DNA from: Chryseobacterium indologenes | Lineage (GTDB): Bacteria; Bacteroidota; Bacteroidia; Flavobacteriales; Weeksellaceae | Direction of reading: 5' to 3' | DNA: 64,000 nucleotides | NCBI GenBank assembly: GCA_001013295.1 | Contig: LAZY01000025.1 | Location: 1-64,000 of the forward strand | Shown here: positions 27,349 to 35,830 of the stretch, piece after piece | Layout: each line of letters begins with the position of its first letter | How positions within the stretch are numbered: position 1 is the first letter of the stretch | Notes under the pieces: generated by a model | The model's input: the letters and a program-made list of their open reading frames with translations, nothing else | Database searches by the model: none | What the model was told of the DNA's origin: nothing | Program-made: the position numbers and the translations under genes

Positions 27349-28173
27349 TTAAGAAAAATTGGTTACTATTTTCAAAAGTGCTGAAGGATCCATCTCCTGA
27401 ATCTCTTCTGCTTCATCATCCTTAAGCAGGTGCTTATGTTCATCATAGTAAAAGATCTTCCATTCCTTATCATGATATTCCAAAGCAGATAAATTTTCGA
27501 TCCAGTCCCCGGAGTTCAGATAAGTACATGAACCTTTTTTATTGACTACCTCACGGATCTGTGGCTGATGGATATGTCCGCAAACCACATAATCATAATG
27601 ATTGTCAATAGCCAGTTCGGAAGCTGTAAGCTCAAAATCTCCGATATATTTTACTGCTTTTTTCACATTGTTCTTGATCTTTTTTGAAAATGAATATTTT
27701 TCTTTACCCATTTTTTCTAAGAACCAATTTACAACATTATTGATAATAATTAAGAGGTCATATCCTTTTCCACCAAGTTTGGCGATCCATTTGGAATGCT
27801 GGACAGAGGCATCGAAAACATCCCCATGAAATATCCAGGTTTTTTTCTGATCAATAGTCAGACAGATTTTATTACAGACCTTAAGTTTCCCGAGTTCAAA
27901 ATCCGTGAATTTACGGAACATTTCATCGTGGTTGCCTGTAATATAATAAACATCGGTGTTTTTGGTAGCAAATGAAAGAATCTTTCTGATTACCTTCAAA
28001 TGAGGTTTAGGGAAGTAAGACTTTTTGAACTGCCAGATATCAATAATATCTCCATTCAAAACTAAAGTTTTAGGCTGAATAGAATTCAGATATCTCAGCA
28101 ATTCTTTAGCCTTACATCCATAAGTTCCTAAGTGAACATCCGATATAACAACTAATTCTACGTTTCTTTTCAT
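27349..28173 (-). CDS. LpxH-like metallophosphoesterase
   Basis: 274 residues from the ATG at 28173 (MKRNVELVVISDVHLG); the frame upstream is open but not family-like. The metal-binding blocks of calcineurin-type phosphoesterases are SDVHLG, NGDIID, GNHDE, FHGDVFD and CGHIHQP. The family is UDP-2,3-diacylglucosamine pyrophosphatase-like. In flavobacteria a separate LpxH usually exists, so this copy may cleave another pyrophosphate linkage. It is upstream of and adjacent to the glycosyltransferase. Confidence 0.85.
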   Translation of the reverse strand: MKRNVELVVISDVHLGTYGCKAKELLRYLNSIQPKTLVLNGDIIDIWQFKKSYFPKPHLKVIRKILSFATKNTDVYYITGNHDEMFRKFTDFELGKLKVCNKICLTIDQKKTWIFHGDVFDASVQHSKWIAKLGGKGYDLLIIINNVVNWFLEKMGKEKYSFSKKIKNNVKKAVKYIGDFELTASELAIDNHYDYVVCGHIHQPQIREVVNKKGSCTYLNSGDWIENLSALEYHDKEWKIFYYDEHKHLLKDDEAEEIQEMDPSALLKIVTNFS

Positions 28174-28312
28174 CCGTATATTTTCAGCTTTTTTAATTTG
28201 GCCGGATGGAACGCCTCCATCTTTACTGTTATCAAAACAGAACAAGGCGTTTCATAGTTTTATACAAAGAAACTAATTGTAAATTAACTGTATATGAATG
28301 CTATATTATTTT

Positions 28313-29053
28313 TTATAGAGCGTTCATCAGCTCTTCAGTGATTTCCATATTGTGGTAAACATTCTGAACGTCATCATCGTCTTCAAAACGCTCAAGCATT
28401 TTCATATTTGCTTTGAACTGATCCATGTTTACTTCTTTTGTATTATTCGGAATTCTCTGAAGCTCTGCACTCTTTGCTTCAATTCCAAGTTCATCCAATT
28501 TGTGAGATAAAGATCCGAAATCTTCAAAAGCAGTCGTAATCATTACTTCTTCGTCGTCCTTTTCAACATCTTCTGCACCACCGTCGATCATTTCCATTTC
28601 GAAATCATCCCAATCCATTTTAACCTGAGCCAGATCAATGGTAAAAATACCTTTTCTGTCGAAGATAAATGCTAATTCTCCGTTTTTCCCAAGGTTACCG
28701 TCAAATTTGTTAAAAACAGCTCTTACGTTTGCTACCGTTCTTGTTGTATTGTTTGTAGTACATTCTACAAAGAAAGCAACCCCACCTTGTCCGTAACCTT
28801 CGTAAGTGATTTCTTCATAGTTTTCCGCATCAGCACCACTTGCCTTCTTGATTGCTCTTTCTACGTTATCTTTAGGCATATTAGCCCCTTTCGCATTCTG
28901 GATACATCTTCTTAATGCCGGGTTTGATTCCGGGTCTGTACCACCCGCTTTTACTGCCAGCGCAATATCCTTACCTATTTTAGAGAATGTTTTGGCCATT
29001 TTATCCCATCTGGCCATTTTAGAAGCTTTTCTATATTCAAATGCTCTTCCCAT
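28313..29053 (-). CDS. yebC: YebC/PmpR-family regulator or translation factor
   Basis: 246 residues, full length. The N-terminal GRAFEYRKASKMARWDKMAKTFSKIGK and RRCIQNAKGANMPKDNVERAI are diagnostic. The family has been described both as DNA-binding regulators and, more recently, as ribosome-associated factors easing polyproline stalls. It stands alone between the phosphoesterase and the ompA terminator. Confidence 0.95.
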   Translation of the reverse strand: MGRAFEYRKASKMARWDKMAKTFSKIGKDIALAVKAGGTDPESNPALRRCIQNAKGANMPKDNVERAIKKASGADAENYEEITYEGYGQGGVAFFVECTTNNTTRTVANVRAVFNKFDGNLGKNGELAFIFDRKGIFTIDLAQVKMDWDDFEMEMIDGGAEDVEKDDEEVMITTAFEDFGSLSHKLDELGIEAKSAELQRIPNNTKEVNMDQFKANMKMLERFEDDDDVQNVYHNMEITEELMNAL

Positions 29054-29103
29054 TTTTAAATTTTAAATTTTCAACAAAATTACTTAAAAGTCTACAAAAA
29101 AAA

Positions 29104-29129
29104 AATACCTCCAAAAAATTGGAGGTATT
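29104..29129 (-). terminator. Terminator of ompA
   Basis: AATACCTCCAA (29104-29114) pairs perfectly with TTGGAGGTATT (29119-29129), loop AAAA, A-run on the plus strand upstream that reads as a T-run on the minus strand. Confidence 0.93.
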
Positions 29130-29148
29130 CATTATTTAGAAAAATTAA

Positions 29149-30657
29149 TTATTTTTTCTTTTTAGCAGCAGCTTTTTTCTTAGCTGGAACTTTAGCTTTT
29201 TTCACTACAGTCTTCTTCTCTACTACGTCTAGATCAGATTTCTTAAGAGCGTCCCAAGCTGCACCATTTACAGCTTCAACAACTACTTTTCTGTCTGCCA
29301 TTCTTTCAGCATCAGTAGCTTTAGCTGGAATTTGAGCATCTCTAGAACCTACACCTGTAGATTTCAATTGAGTTCCGCTAACTCCTCTAGTTTCAAGAGC
29401 AGCAACTACAGCAGCAGCTCTTTCTCTTGAAAGTTTCAAGTTGTAAGCAGCAGCACCTTTAGCATCTGTGTGACCTGTTACTAAGAAAGTACCATCGTTA
29501 GATTGCTTAATGATTTGAGCAGCTTGATCTAATTTACCATTAGATTCTGGTCTGATTGTAGCTTTGTTGAAGTTGAACAAGATATCTTTAAGAGCTCCTG
29601 TAGCTTCTTTAGCGATTACGTCTTTTGGCTTAGGACATCCGTTGTATTCAGGAAGACCTGGAACAGTAGGACAAGCATCGTCTTTATCTAGGATACCGTC
29701 ACCGTCTGTATCTGGCCAAGGACAACCGTTGTTTTCAGCAGGACCTGCTACAGTAGGACAAGCATCATCTTTATCGATTACACCGTCACCGTCTGTATCT
29801 GGCCAAGGACAACCGTTGTTTTCAACTGGACCAGCAACTTCTGGACATTGATCGTCTTTATCTGGAACTCCATCACCGTCTGTATCAGGACATCCTTGGA
29901 ATTCTGGTAAACCTGGTGTATCTGGACAAAGGTCATCTTTATCTAGGATACCATCTTTATCTCTGTCTCTGTTTCCGAATCTAAATAAGATAGATGCAGA
30001 AGCTTGCCAGAAGTTAGCAACTGTAGATTTATCACCTGGAGTTGATACATAATCTCCTTGGATACCAAGACCGAAGTTCTTAGTTACCCAGAAGTTAGCA
30101 CCAGCACCTGTAGCTACAGCAAAGTGATTTGCTTTACCGTTTTCGTTACCATTGCTACCGTTAGTAACGTTTTCAATTGCGTTACCATTAGCATCAACAC
30201 TTGTTCTTGGGAAAGCAAGTGCAGTATAGTCATGTCTTAAGTAGTTAGCACCAACTCTTAAATATGGATCAAACCAAGATTCTTCGTTCCATAAAAGACC
30301 TGCAGCGTGAGCCTGGAAACCAATACCTGTCATTAAGAAAAATTCTTTTCCCATGTTGAATCTTTTGTTTTCAACATTTCCAACAGTAGTTTGCCAGTCG
30401 ATTACTAAACCTTTTCCAATGTTTCTAGCAACTGTTAACTTAGATAGTGGAGGTGTAATAGAAAAATTGTTCACATTGAACATATTTTTCGTTAAATTAT
30501 TCGCAGAGAACGTGTTACCGAAGCTACTACGTGCCGCTATGTGGTTTTCCGCATGAGCACCAACTCCGATTAACCACGGATTGTTGGTCGTCTGTGCGAA
30601 AACAGTAGAAGCAACAGTAAGCGCCAATGCTGAAATTCCTAATTTTAGATTTTTCAT
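29149..30657 (-). CDS. OmpA-family porin with thrombospondin type 3 repeats
   Basis: 502 residues. Signal peptide 1-21 (ends VFAQ); beta-barrel about 22-228; four calcium-binding type 3 repeats at about 230-340 (DTDGDGV.DKDDxCP), 29 residues or 87 bp each. The peptidoglycan-binding OmpA domain is at about 350-460 (FNFNKATIRP, VTGHTDAKG, LSRERAAAV). It tethers the outer membrane to the wall. After the OmpA domain comes an unusual tail ending in a Lys/Ala-rich stretch (KKAKVPAKKKAAAKKKK). It is a single gene with a strong terminator, presumably highly expressed. Confidence 0.95.
   Translation of the reverse strand: MKNLKLGISALALTVASTVFAQTTNNPWLIGVGAHAENHIAARSSFGNTFSANNLTKNMFNVNNFSITPPLSKLTVARNIGKGLVIDWQTTVGNVENKRFNMGKEFFLMTGIGFQAHAAGLLWNEESWFDPYLRVGANYLRHDYTALAFPRTSVDANGNAIENVTNGSNGNENGKANHFAVATGAGANFWVTKNFGLGIQGDYVSTPGDKSTVANFWQASASILFRFGNRDRDKDGILDKDDLCPDTPGLPEFQGCPDTDGDGVPDKDDQCPEVAGPVENNGCPWPDTDGDGVIDKDDACPTVAGPAENNGCPWPDTDGDGILDKDDACPTVPGLPEYNGCPKPKDVIAKEATGALKDILFNFNKATIRPESNGKLDQAAQIIKQSNDGTFLVTGHTDAKGAAAYNLKLSRERAAAVVAALETRGVSGTQLKSTGVGSRDAQIPAKATDAERMADRKVVVEAVNGAAWDALKKSDLDVVEKKTVVKKAKVPAKKKAAAKKKK
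29640..29930. repeat. 87-bp tandem repeats inside ompA
   Basis: The type 3 repeat region shows imperfect 87-bp direct repeats; the segment around TAGGACAAGCATC recurs at 29667 and 29754, and TCTGTATCTGGCCAAGGACA also recurs. They encode 29-residue units, so copy change stays in frame. Confidence 0.8.
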
Positions 30658-30734
30658 AGAATTAAATGATTAAATAATTGATAATGCAAAATAAATATAA
30701 TTTTTCTTTATATACAAAGTTTTTCAAATGATTT

Positions 30735-31196
30735 TTAACTTTTCTTTAATATTCTGTCCAGGTTCCGCTTATTTTCTCTATCTTTAATGGCCTCCCTTTT
30801 ATCGAAGAGTTTTTTTCCTCTACCCAGCGCTATCAGCACCTTTGCCTTCCCCCTGTCCGTGATATATAATTTTAAAGGTACAATAGTATTACCTGCATCC
30901 TTTAACTTTTTTTCAAGTTTTTGTAATTCTTTTTTGTGCAAGAGCAATTTCCGTTCCCTTTTTGTTTTGTGGTTGTAAAAAGTTCCTAATTTATACTCAT
31001 CAATCATCATGTTGATGATGTATAATTCCCCATCAATAAACTGACAGAACGATTCTGTGATAGATGCTTTGGAAGAGCGTAAAGATTTTATTTCTGTACC
31101 CGTCAAAACCATTCCGGCTTCATATTCTTCAAGAATTTCATATTCAAAGCGGGCTCTTTTGTTTAATATGTTAACTGTTTTTTCAATCTTCATCAT
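30735..31196 (-). CDS. smpB: SsrA-binding protein
   Basis: 153 residues. SmpB carries tmRNA to stalled ribosomes in trans-translation. ARFEYEILEEYEAGMVLTGTE near the N-terminus, GxxxxxNMMIDEYK and the C-terminal KLFDKREAIKDR are typical. The longer predicted frame starts MMKIEK; the second Met is equally possible. No tmRNA gene is seen in this window. Confidence 0.96.
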   Translation of the reverse strand: MMKIEKTVNILNKRARFEYEILEEYEAGMVLTGTEIKSLRSSKASITESFCQFIDGELYIINMMIDEYKLGTFYNHKTKRERKLLLHKKELQKLEKKLKDAGNTIVPLKLYITDRGKAKVLIALGRGKKLFDKREAIKDRENKRNLDRILKKS

Positions 31197-31286
31197 TTTA
31201 GAATTTCGTTAATGAAATATATAAAAAATACCATACATTTAAAAACTTGACTATTATATTATTACAAAATACCCAAATTCTTTTTG

Positions 31287-31294
31287 TATTTTTG
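31287..31294 (+). promoter_or_regulatory. -7 element of the ABC-F gene
   Basis: TATTTTTG matches TAnnTTTG 20 bp before the ATG. No good TTG is found at 17-23 nt upstream, so the -33 part is weak. Confidence 0.45.
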
Positions 31295-31314
31295 CGCCAA
31301 ATTTACAAAACTAT

Positions 31315-32937
31315 ATGTTAACAGTATCTAACTTATCTTTACAATTCGGGAAAAGAGTTCTTTTTGACGAGGTAAATATTATGTTTACCAAAGGAAACTG
31401 CTACGGAATCATCGGAGCAAACGGAGCGGGAAAGTCCACATTCCTTAAAATATTAACAGGAAAGCAGGATCCGACAACAGGTAACGTATCTCTGGAACCA
31501 GGGAAAAGAATGTCAGTTTTGGAGCAGGATCACTTTGCTTATGATCAGTTTACTGTTCTTGAAGCTGTTTTGAGAGGTAATAAGAAATTATTTGAGATAA
31601 AAGAGGAAATGGATGCGTTATACGCAAAAGAAGATTTCTCTGACGAAGACGGAATTAAAGCAGGTGAACTAGGTGTAATCTATGATGAAATGGGTGGATG
31701 GACTGCTGAATCTGATGCACAAACTATGCTTTCCAACGTAGGAATCACTGATGATATGCACTGGCAGCTAATGAGTGAACTTGAGAACAAAGACAAAGTA
31801 AAGGTTCTTTTGGCTCAGGCACTTTTTGGAAATCCAGATGTACTAATCCTGGATGAGCCTACCAATGACCTTGACATTGAAACCATCTCTTGGCTTGAAG
31901 ATTTCCTCGCTGACTATGAAAATACAGTAATCGTTGTATCTCACGACCGTCACTTCTTGGATACGGTTTGTACACACATCGGAGATTTAGATTACTCTAA
32001 ACTTAACCTTTATACTGGTAACTACTCTTTCTGGTACCAGGCTTCTCAGCTAGCAACAAGACAAAGAGCTCAGGCTAACAAGAAAGCTGAAGAGAAGAAA
32101 AAGGAACTTCAGGATTTCATTGCCCGATTCAGTTCTAACGTTGCTAAGGCTAAACAGGCTACTGCAAGAAAGAAAATGATCGACAAATTAAATATTGACG
32201 ACATTAAGCCATCTTCAAGAAGATACCCTGCTATTATTTTCGAAATGGAAAGAGAAGCCGGAGATCAGATTCTTGATGTAAAAGGTCTTGAAAAAACAAA
32301 AGACGGAGAATTATTGTTTTCTAATATCGATTTAAATCTTAAAAAGGGCGATAAAGTAGCTGTACTTTCTAAAAACTCTTTAGCGATCACAGAATTCTTC
32401 GAAATTTTGGCTGGTAACGTTGAAGCAGACAAAGGAAGTGTTGCTTGGGGAGTTACGACTAACCAGTCTCACATGCCTTTAGATAATACTAATTTCTTCC
32501 AGGAAGATTTAAGTCTGGTTGATTGGTTAAGACAATTCACTAAAAACGATGAAGAGCGTCATGAAGAATTTGTAAGAGGGTTCTTAGGAAGAATGCTTTT
32601 CTCTGGTGATGAAGCTTTAAAATCTTGTAAAGTACTTTCCGGAGGTGAAAAAATGAGATGTATGTTCAGTAGAATGATGCTTCAGAAAGCTAATGTTCTT
32701 TTATTAGATGAACCTACCAACCACTTGGACCTTGAAAGTATCACAACATTGAACAACTCTTTGTCTAACTTCAAAGGAAATCTTTTGTTGGCATCTCATG
32801 ACCACGAAATGTTATCAACGGTCTGTAACAGAATCATTGAATTGACTCCTAACGGAATCATCGACAGAGAAATGACTTATGATGAGTACCTTGCTGATAA
32901 AAAGGTAAAAGAATTAAGAGAAAAAATGTATTCTTAA
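31315..32937 (+). CDS. ABC-F ATPase with one degenerate ATP site
   Basis: 540-residue soluble protein with two ABC domains and a charged linker at about 245-300, as in YbiT/EttA-type translation factors that bind the ribosomal E site. NBD1 keeps Walker A GANGAGKS (34-41), Walker B LILDEPTN (177-184) and H210. Its signature LSGGE is replaced by SELENKD (154-160). NBD2 keeps signature LSGGEK (441-446) and Walker B LLLDEPTN (462-469). Its Walker A has become VLSKNSLAITE (350-360), lacking the lysine. In the closed dimer this leaves one intact and one fully degenerate composite site. Ends at a 13-bp terminator. Confidence 0.93.
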   Translation: MLTVSNLSLQFGKRVLFDEVNIMFTKGNCYGIIGANGAGKSTFLKILTGKQDPTTGNVSLEPGKRMSVLEQDHFAYDQFTVLEAVLRGNKKLFEIKEEMDALYAKEDFSDEDGIKAGELGVIYDEMGGWTAESDAQTMLSNVGITDDMHWQLMSELENKDKVKVLLAQALFGNPDVLILDEPTNDLDIETISWLEDFLADYENTVIVVSHDRHFLDTVCTHIGDLDYSKLNLYTGNYSFWYQASQLATRQRAQANKKAEEKKKELQDFIARFSSNVAKAKQATARKKMIDKLNIDDIKPSSRRYPAIIFEMEREAGDQILDVKGLEKTKDGELLFSNIDLNLKKGDKVAVLSKNSLAITEFFEILAGNVEADKGSVAWGVTTNQSHMPLDNTNFFQEDLSLVDWLRQFTKNDEERHEEFVRGFLGRMLFSGDEALKSCKVLSGGEKMRCMFSRMMLQKANVLLLDEPTNHLDLESITTLNNSLSNFKGNLLLASHDHEMLSTVCNRIIELTPNGIIDREMTYDEYLADKKVKELREKMYS

Positions 32938-32966
32938 TCACATAGAAGTATTACAACTTATTATAG

Positions 32967-32997
32967 AAAAATCCTCAAAGCTTATTTGAGGATTTTT
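32967..32997. terminator. Strong bidirectional terminator
   Basis: AAAAATCCTCAAA (32967-32979) pairs perfectly over 13 bp with TTTGAGGATTTTT (32985-32997), loop GCTTA. It serves the ABC-F gene and, on the minus strand, the leucine-rich-repeat gene ending at 33007. Confidence 0.95.
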
Positions 32998-33006
32998 TCA
33001 TTCATT

Positions 33007-34694
33007 TTAGTTTTTAACAACCTTTTTTATAGCGATTCCTTTTTCCGTATTGATTTTTAAATAATATACTCCTGAAGGATAAGGTTGTAAATTGATCTTT
33101 GTATTTTTAGAATCTGTTTTTTCTTGTTTAAAGATTCTTCCCTGAGCATCATATAAAGCAACAGAAATAATACTTGCTTCTGCCTTTATTGTTATTTCAT
33201 CTTTTGTCGGAACAGGGTAAATGGTTATCCAATTTTCATCTGTTTTTGATCCGGATTCCATGATTGGCAGAAAAGCGTTGCAACTACTGTCTATTGTACA
33301 ATTCGTATAACCATATGTAGCTACCATACTTTGTATATTCTGAATTTGGCTACTATCACAACAAATATATGTCAGGTCAGGATTATTATAAAACTCAGCA
33401 GTTTCATTCATGCCATTCTTTATCAATAATGATGTAAGCAAATTATTACTGCAGTTAAAACCCTGAAGATGTATGGCACTGCCAAGATCTAAGGTTGACA
33501 GTTTATTTTTGCTGCAATCCAGCATATGTAAATTGGTACATCCTGCAACATTAAGATTGGTGATCTCATGATTGGCACATTCCAATAATTTCAAAGAGGT
33601 AATCCCCTGGAAATTAAGATTGGTTAAGCTTCCCGAATCTACAATGGAAGGAGAAAAAGGAGAAATATAACTGATTTCCAGATTTTTTAAGGAATTCAAT
33701 CCTTTGTTAGATAAATCAAGAGAAGTATCTCTGAAGCGGAGCGCTTTGATTGTCTCTAAATTACTGCAATTATTTACAGACAATGTTCTCAGATTTCTTA
33801 CATCAATCGTTTTCAAATTGATACAGCTATTGAAAGATAATGTAACATCGCCATACAGAGAAGAAAAAATAAGCAAGGAAGGACAGTTATCTGAAGTAAT
33901 TTCAGCGGCTATATCAAAATTTTCTCCCACATTATAGTTTACAAGGCTCTGGCAATTACTGGAATTAATCTTTACAACTCTCTGATAACCATCTAAAGTA
34001 ATATCATGTAATAGAGGACACCCACTTGCATTAACAGTTAAATCTGTCTGCATAATTTTTAAGGACAACAAATTAGGATGATTGTTTAAATTTAAAGGTA
34101 GATTTTCTATAGTATCCATGAAATTTGCAAATTCCAGATTTTTCAAATTACTTAGGTTTTGAATAGCACTCATTACTCCCGGAGAAAGTGACGTACCATC
34201 CAGTGAGAAGTTTTCTATCAAAGGATTATTGCTAAGGGTCCCCAGAGTTATTCCCAAAATAGCTACATTTTTCAAACCGGGACAGCCAGATACATTTAAT
34301 ATACCCGGATCAACATTCCAAAACTTTATACTCAGTGTATGAAGTGCATAAAATTTGAAATAATAACGGGCTCATTAGGAACATTGAAATAGTCAATTTT
34401 CAGGCTTTTCAGATTAGCGAATGACAAGATCCCGGTATAACTTAGAATAAAAGTAAAAGTATTCGGATCGATAATCTCCAGCTCCCCTACCTGCAATGCC
34501 TCAGAAACCTGTATCTCGCCATCATTATTAGCATCTATAGCAAAATAACTTCCTGATAAATTTTGGGCAATCTGATTGGTGGAAGACGATTCCAGCAATT
34601 TCGCTTTGAAATTGGCATCCGGAATATTAACGATTTGAGCTTTTCTCATACAGAATAGCATGAGAAAGCATACTAATAGTAGTTTTGTTTTCAT
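33007..34694 (-). pseudogene. Leucine-rich-repeat T9SS surface protein, split by a frameshift
   Basis: Two frames together make one protein. The first (34694 to 34332, 120 residues) has a signal peptide (1-19), then IPDANFKAKLLESS and the EF-hand-like DANNDGEIQVSEAL usual in flavobacterial LRR proteins. The second frame is open from just after the break at 34350-34353 to 33007 and holds LRR-like repeats. It ends in a type A sorting domain (IYPVPTKDEITI, YPSGVYYLKI, KKVVKN) for type IX secretion. Adding one T to the four-T run (minus strand) after codons SNF restores SNFYALHTLSIKFW and a 562-residue protein. It may be a real mutation, a phase-variable switch or a sequencing error. Confidence 0.85.
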
Positions 34695-34855
34695 AATATG
34701 TGTTTTTTAAAGCTTGCTTTTTGTAGAGATACATTCTCTAAAAATCTTCAACTAATATGATGATAATCCTTTTTCCTGTCAACAAGTATCCTTCAAGTGT
34801 AGACGAATTCTGTTTAAGTGTGGTCAAAAATTAAATAAGTGTAGAAATAACAAAA

Positions 34856-34884
34856 AAACTGCTTCACAGATGGTGAAACAGTTT
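34856..34884 (-). terminator. Terminator of the M48 protease gene
   Basis: AAACTG and TTCAC pair with GTGAA and CAGTTT across single mismatched bases, with a T-run following on the minus strand. It is placed 24 bp after the stop codon. Confidence 0.75.
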
Positions 34885-34907
34885 CTTATTTTTATGGGTA
34901 AAATAAA

Positions 34908-35720
34908 TTACTTTGTCAGTTTTGCAGTAGGCAGAGCAACAGTTCCCGGATCTTTCCACAGCCCGTCTTTTTCAGCTCTCTTCTTGATTGCCTGAGCTCT
35001 TTTTTCACTATCCGGGTGAGAGTTGAACATTTTCTCAAAGCCGGTCTGTGTACTTCCCTGTGAAAGTAATGCTAATTTTTTGAAAGCAGTATACGCTCCT
35101 ACTACATCATATTTGTTTGCCTTCATAAAATCGTAGGAATAAGTATCTGCTTCAGATTCCTGTTTTTTACTGTGAGAGGCATCTACAAACGCATTAGCCA
35201 TTTTCCCAATCTGGCTATCATTAAGAGTAGCTACTGCTGAAGACGCAGAAGATGCGGCATCCAGTGCTGCGGCTTTCAGATAGGCAGATTTCATGGCATC
35301 TTTGGTGTCTTCATTTTTAACGTGACCGATCTCGTGGCCTATTACAGCCAATAATTCGTTATCCGTCATAATATCCATTAATGAAGAAAATACGCGTACA
35401 CTTCCATCTGCGCAGGCAAAAGCGTTAATATCCTTCACTTTATACACTTTATAGTTCAGGTTCAATCCGTCCTGAGATTTGTGTTTTCCAAACAGTTTGT
35501 TCAATCTTACCGTATACGGATCTTTAGGTCCGGCTACAGGATTGTTCTTATCCATCCAATCTACTGATTCTTTGGATAATTTAATAGCGTCTTCGTTGGA
35601 AAATGTTAAAGCTTTTGCACCGTTAGAAACCATACCAGCTGCTTTACCAAGATTGATTTTCTGTGCACTAATCGAATGTGTAGCCCCTAATAGAATAAGG
35701 CATACAATAATTTTTTTCAT
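34908..35720 (-). CDS. M48-family zinc metalloprotease, periplasmic
   Basis: 270 residues from the ATG at 35720 (another ATG is two codons upstream). Signal peptide of about 19 residues ending SISAQ, no later membrane helix. The active site HEIGH lies at about 129-133, and the third zinc ligand is the glutamate in QESEADTYSYDFM. A short alanine/serine-rich helix follows the HEIGH motif. The family (HtpX/BepA/LoiP-like) degrades misfolded envelope proteins. It is convergent with nothing and flanked by its own terminator. Confidence 0.9.
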   Translation of the reverse strand: MKKIIVCLILLGATHSISAQKINLGKAAGMVSNGAKALTFSNEDAIKLSKESVDWMDKNNPVAGPKDPYTVRLNKLFGKHKSQDGLNLNYKVYKVKDINAFACADGSVRVFSSLMDIMTDNELLAVIGHEIGHVKNEDTKDAMKSAYLKAAALDAASSASSAVATLNDSQIGKMANAFVDASHSKKQESEADTYSYDFMKANKYDVVGAYTAFKKLALLSQGSTQTGFEKMFNSHPDSEKRAQAIKKRAEKDGLWKDPGTVALPTAKLTK

Positions 35721-35817
35721 AATCATTTAAAATTTGGAGCACGAAGATAATTATTTTTTAACAATTATTAAGTCAAAACTTAATTCCTGTTCTTCACGGA
35801 ATGCTATTTTTTTTCCT

Positions 35818-35825
35818 TATTTTTG
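35818..35825 (+). promoter_or_regulatory. -7 element very close to the recJ start
   Basis: TATTTTTG ends 5 bp before the ATG at 35831, so a transcript from it would be leaderless or nearly so. No TTG is found 17-23 nt upstream. Confidence 0.4.
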
Positions 35826-35830
35826 TGAAC

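Noticed and set aside
29564..29851. Plus-strand reading frame of 95 codons over the ompA repeats
   Set aside because: It is the antisense of the repetitive type 3 region; its own repeats only mirror the 87-bp units of ompA.
35801..35830. Longer N-terminus of RecJ starting at 35801
   Set aside because: It would add a hydrophobic decapeptide absent from the family and would place the start upstream of the -7 element.
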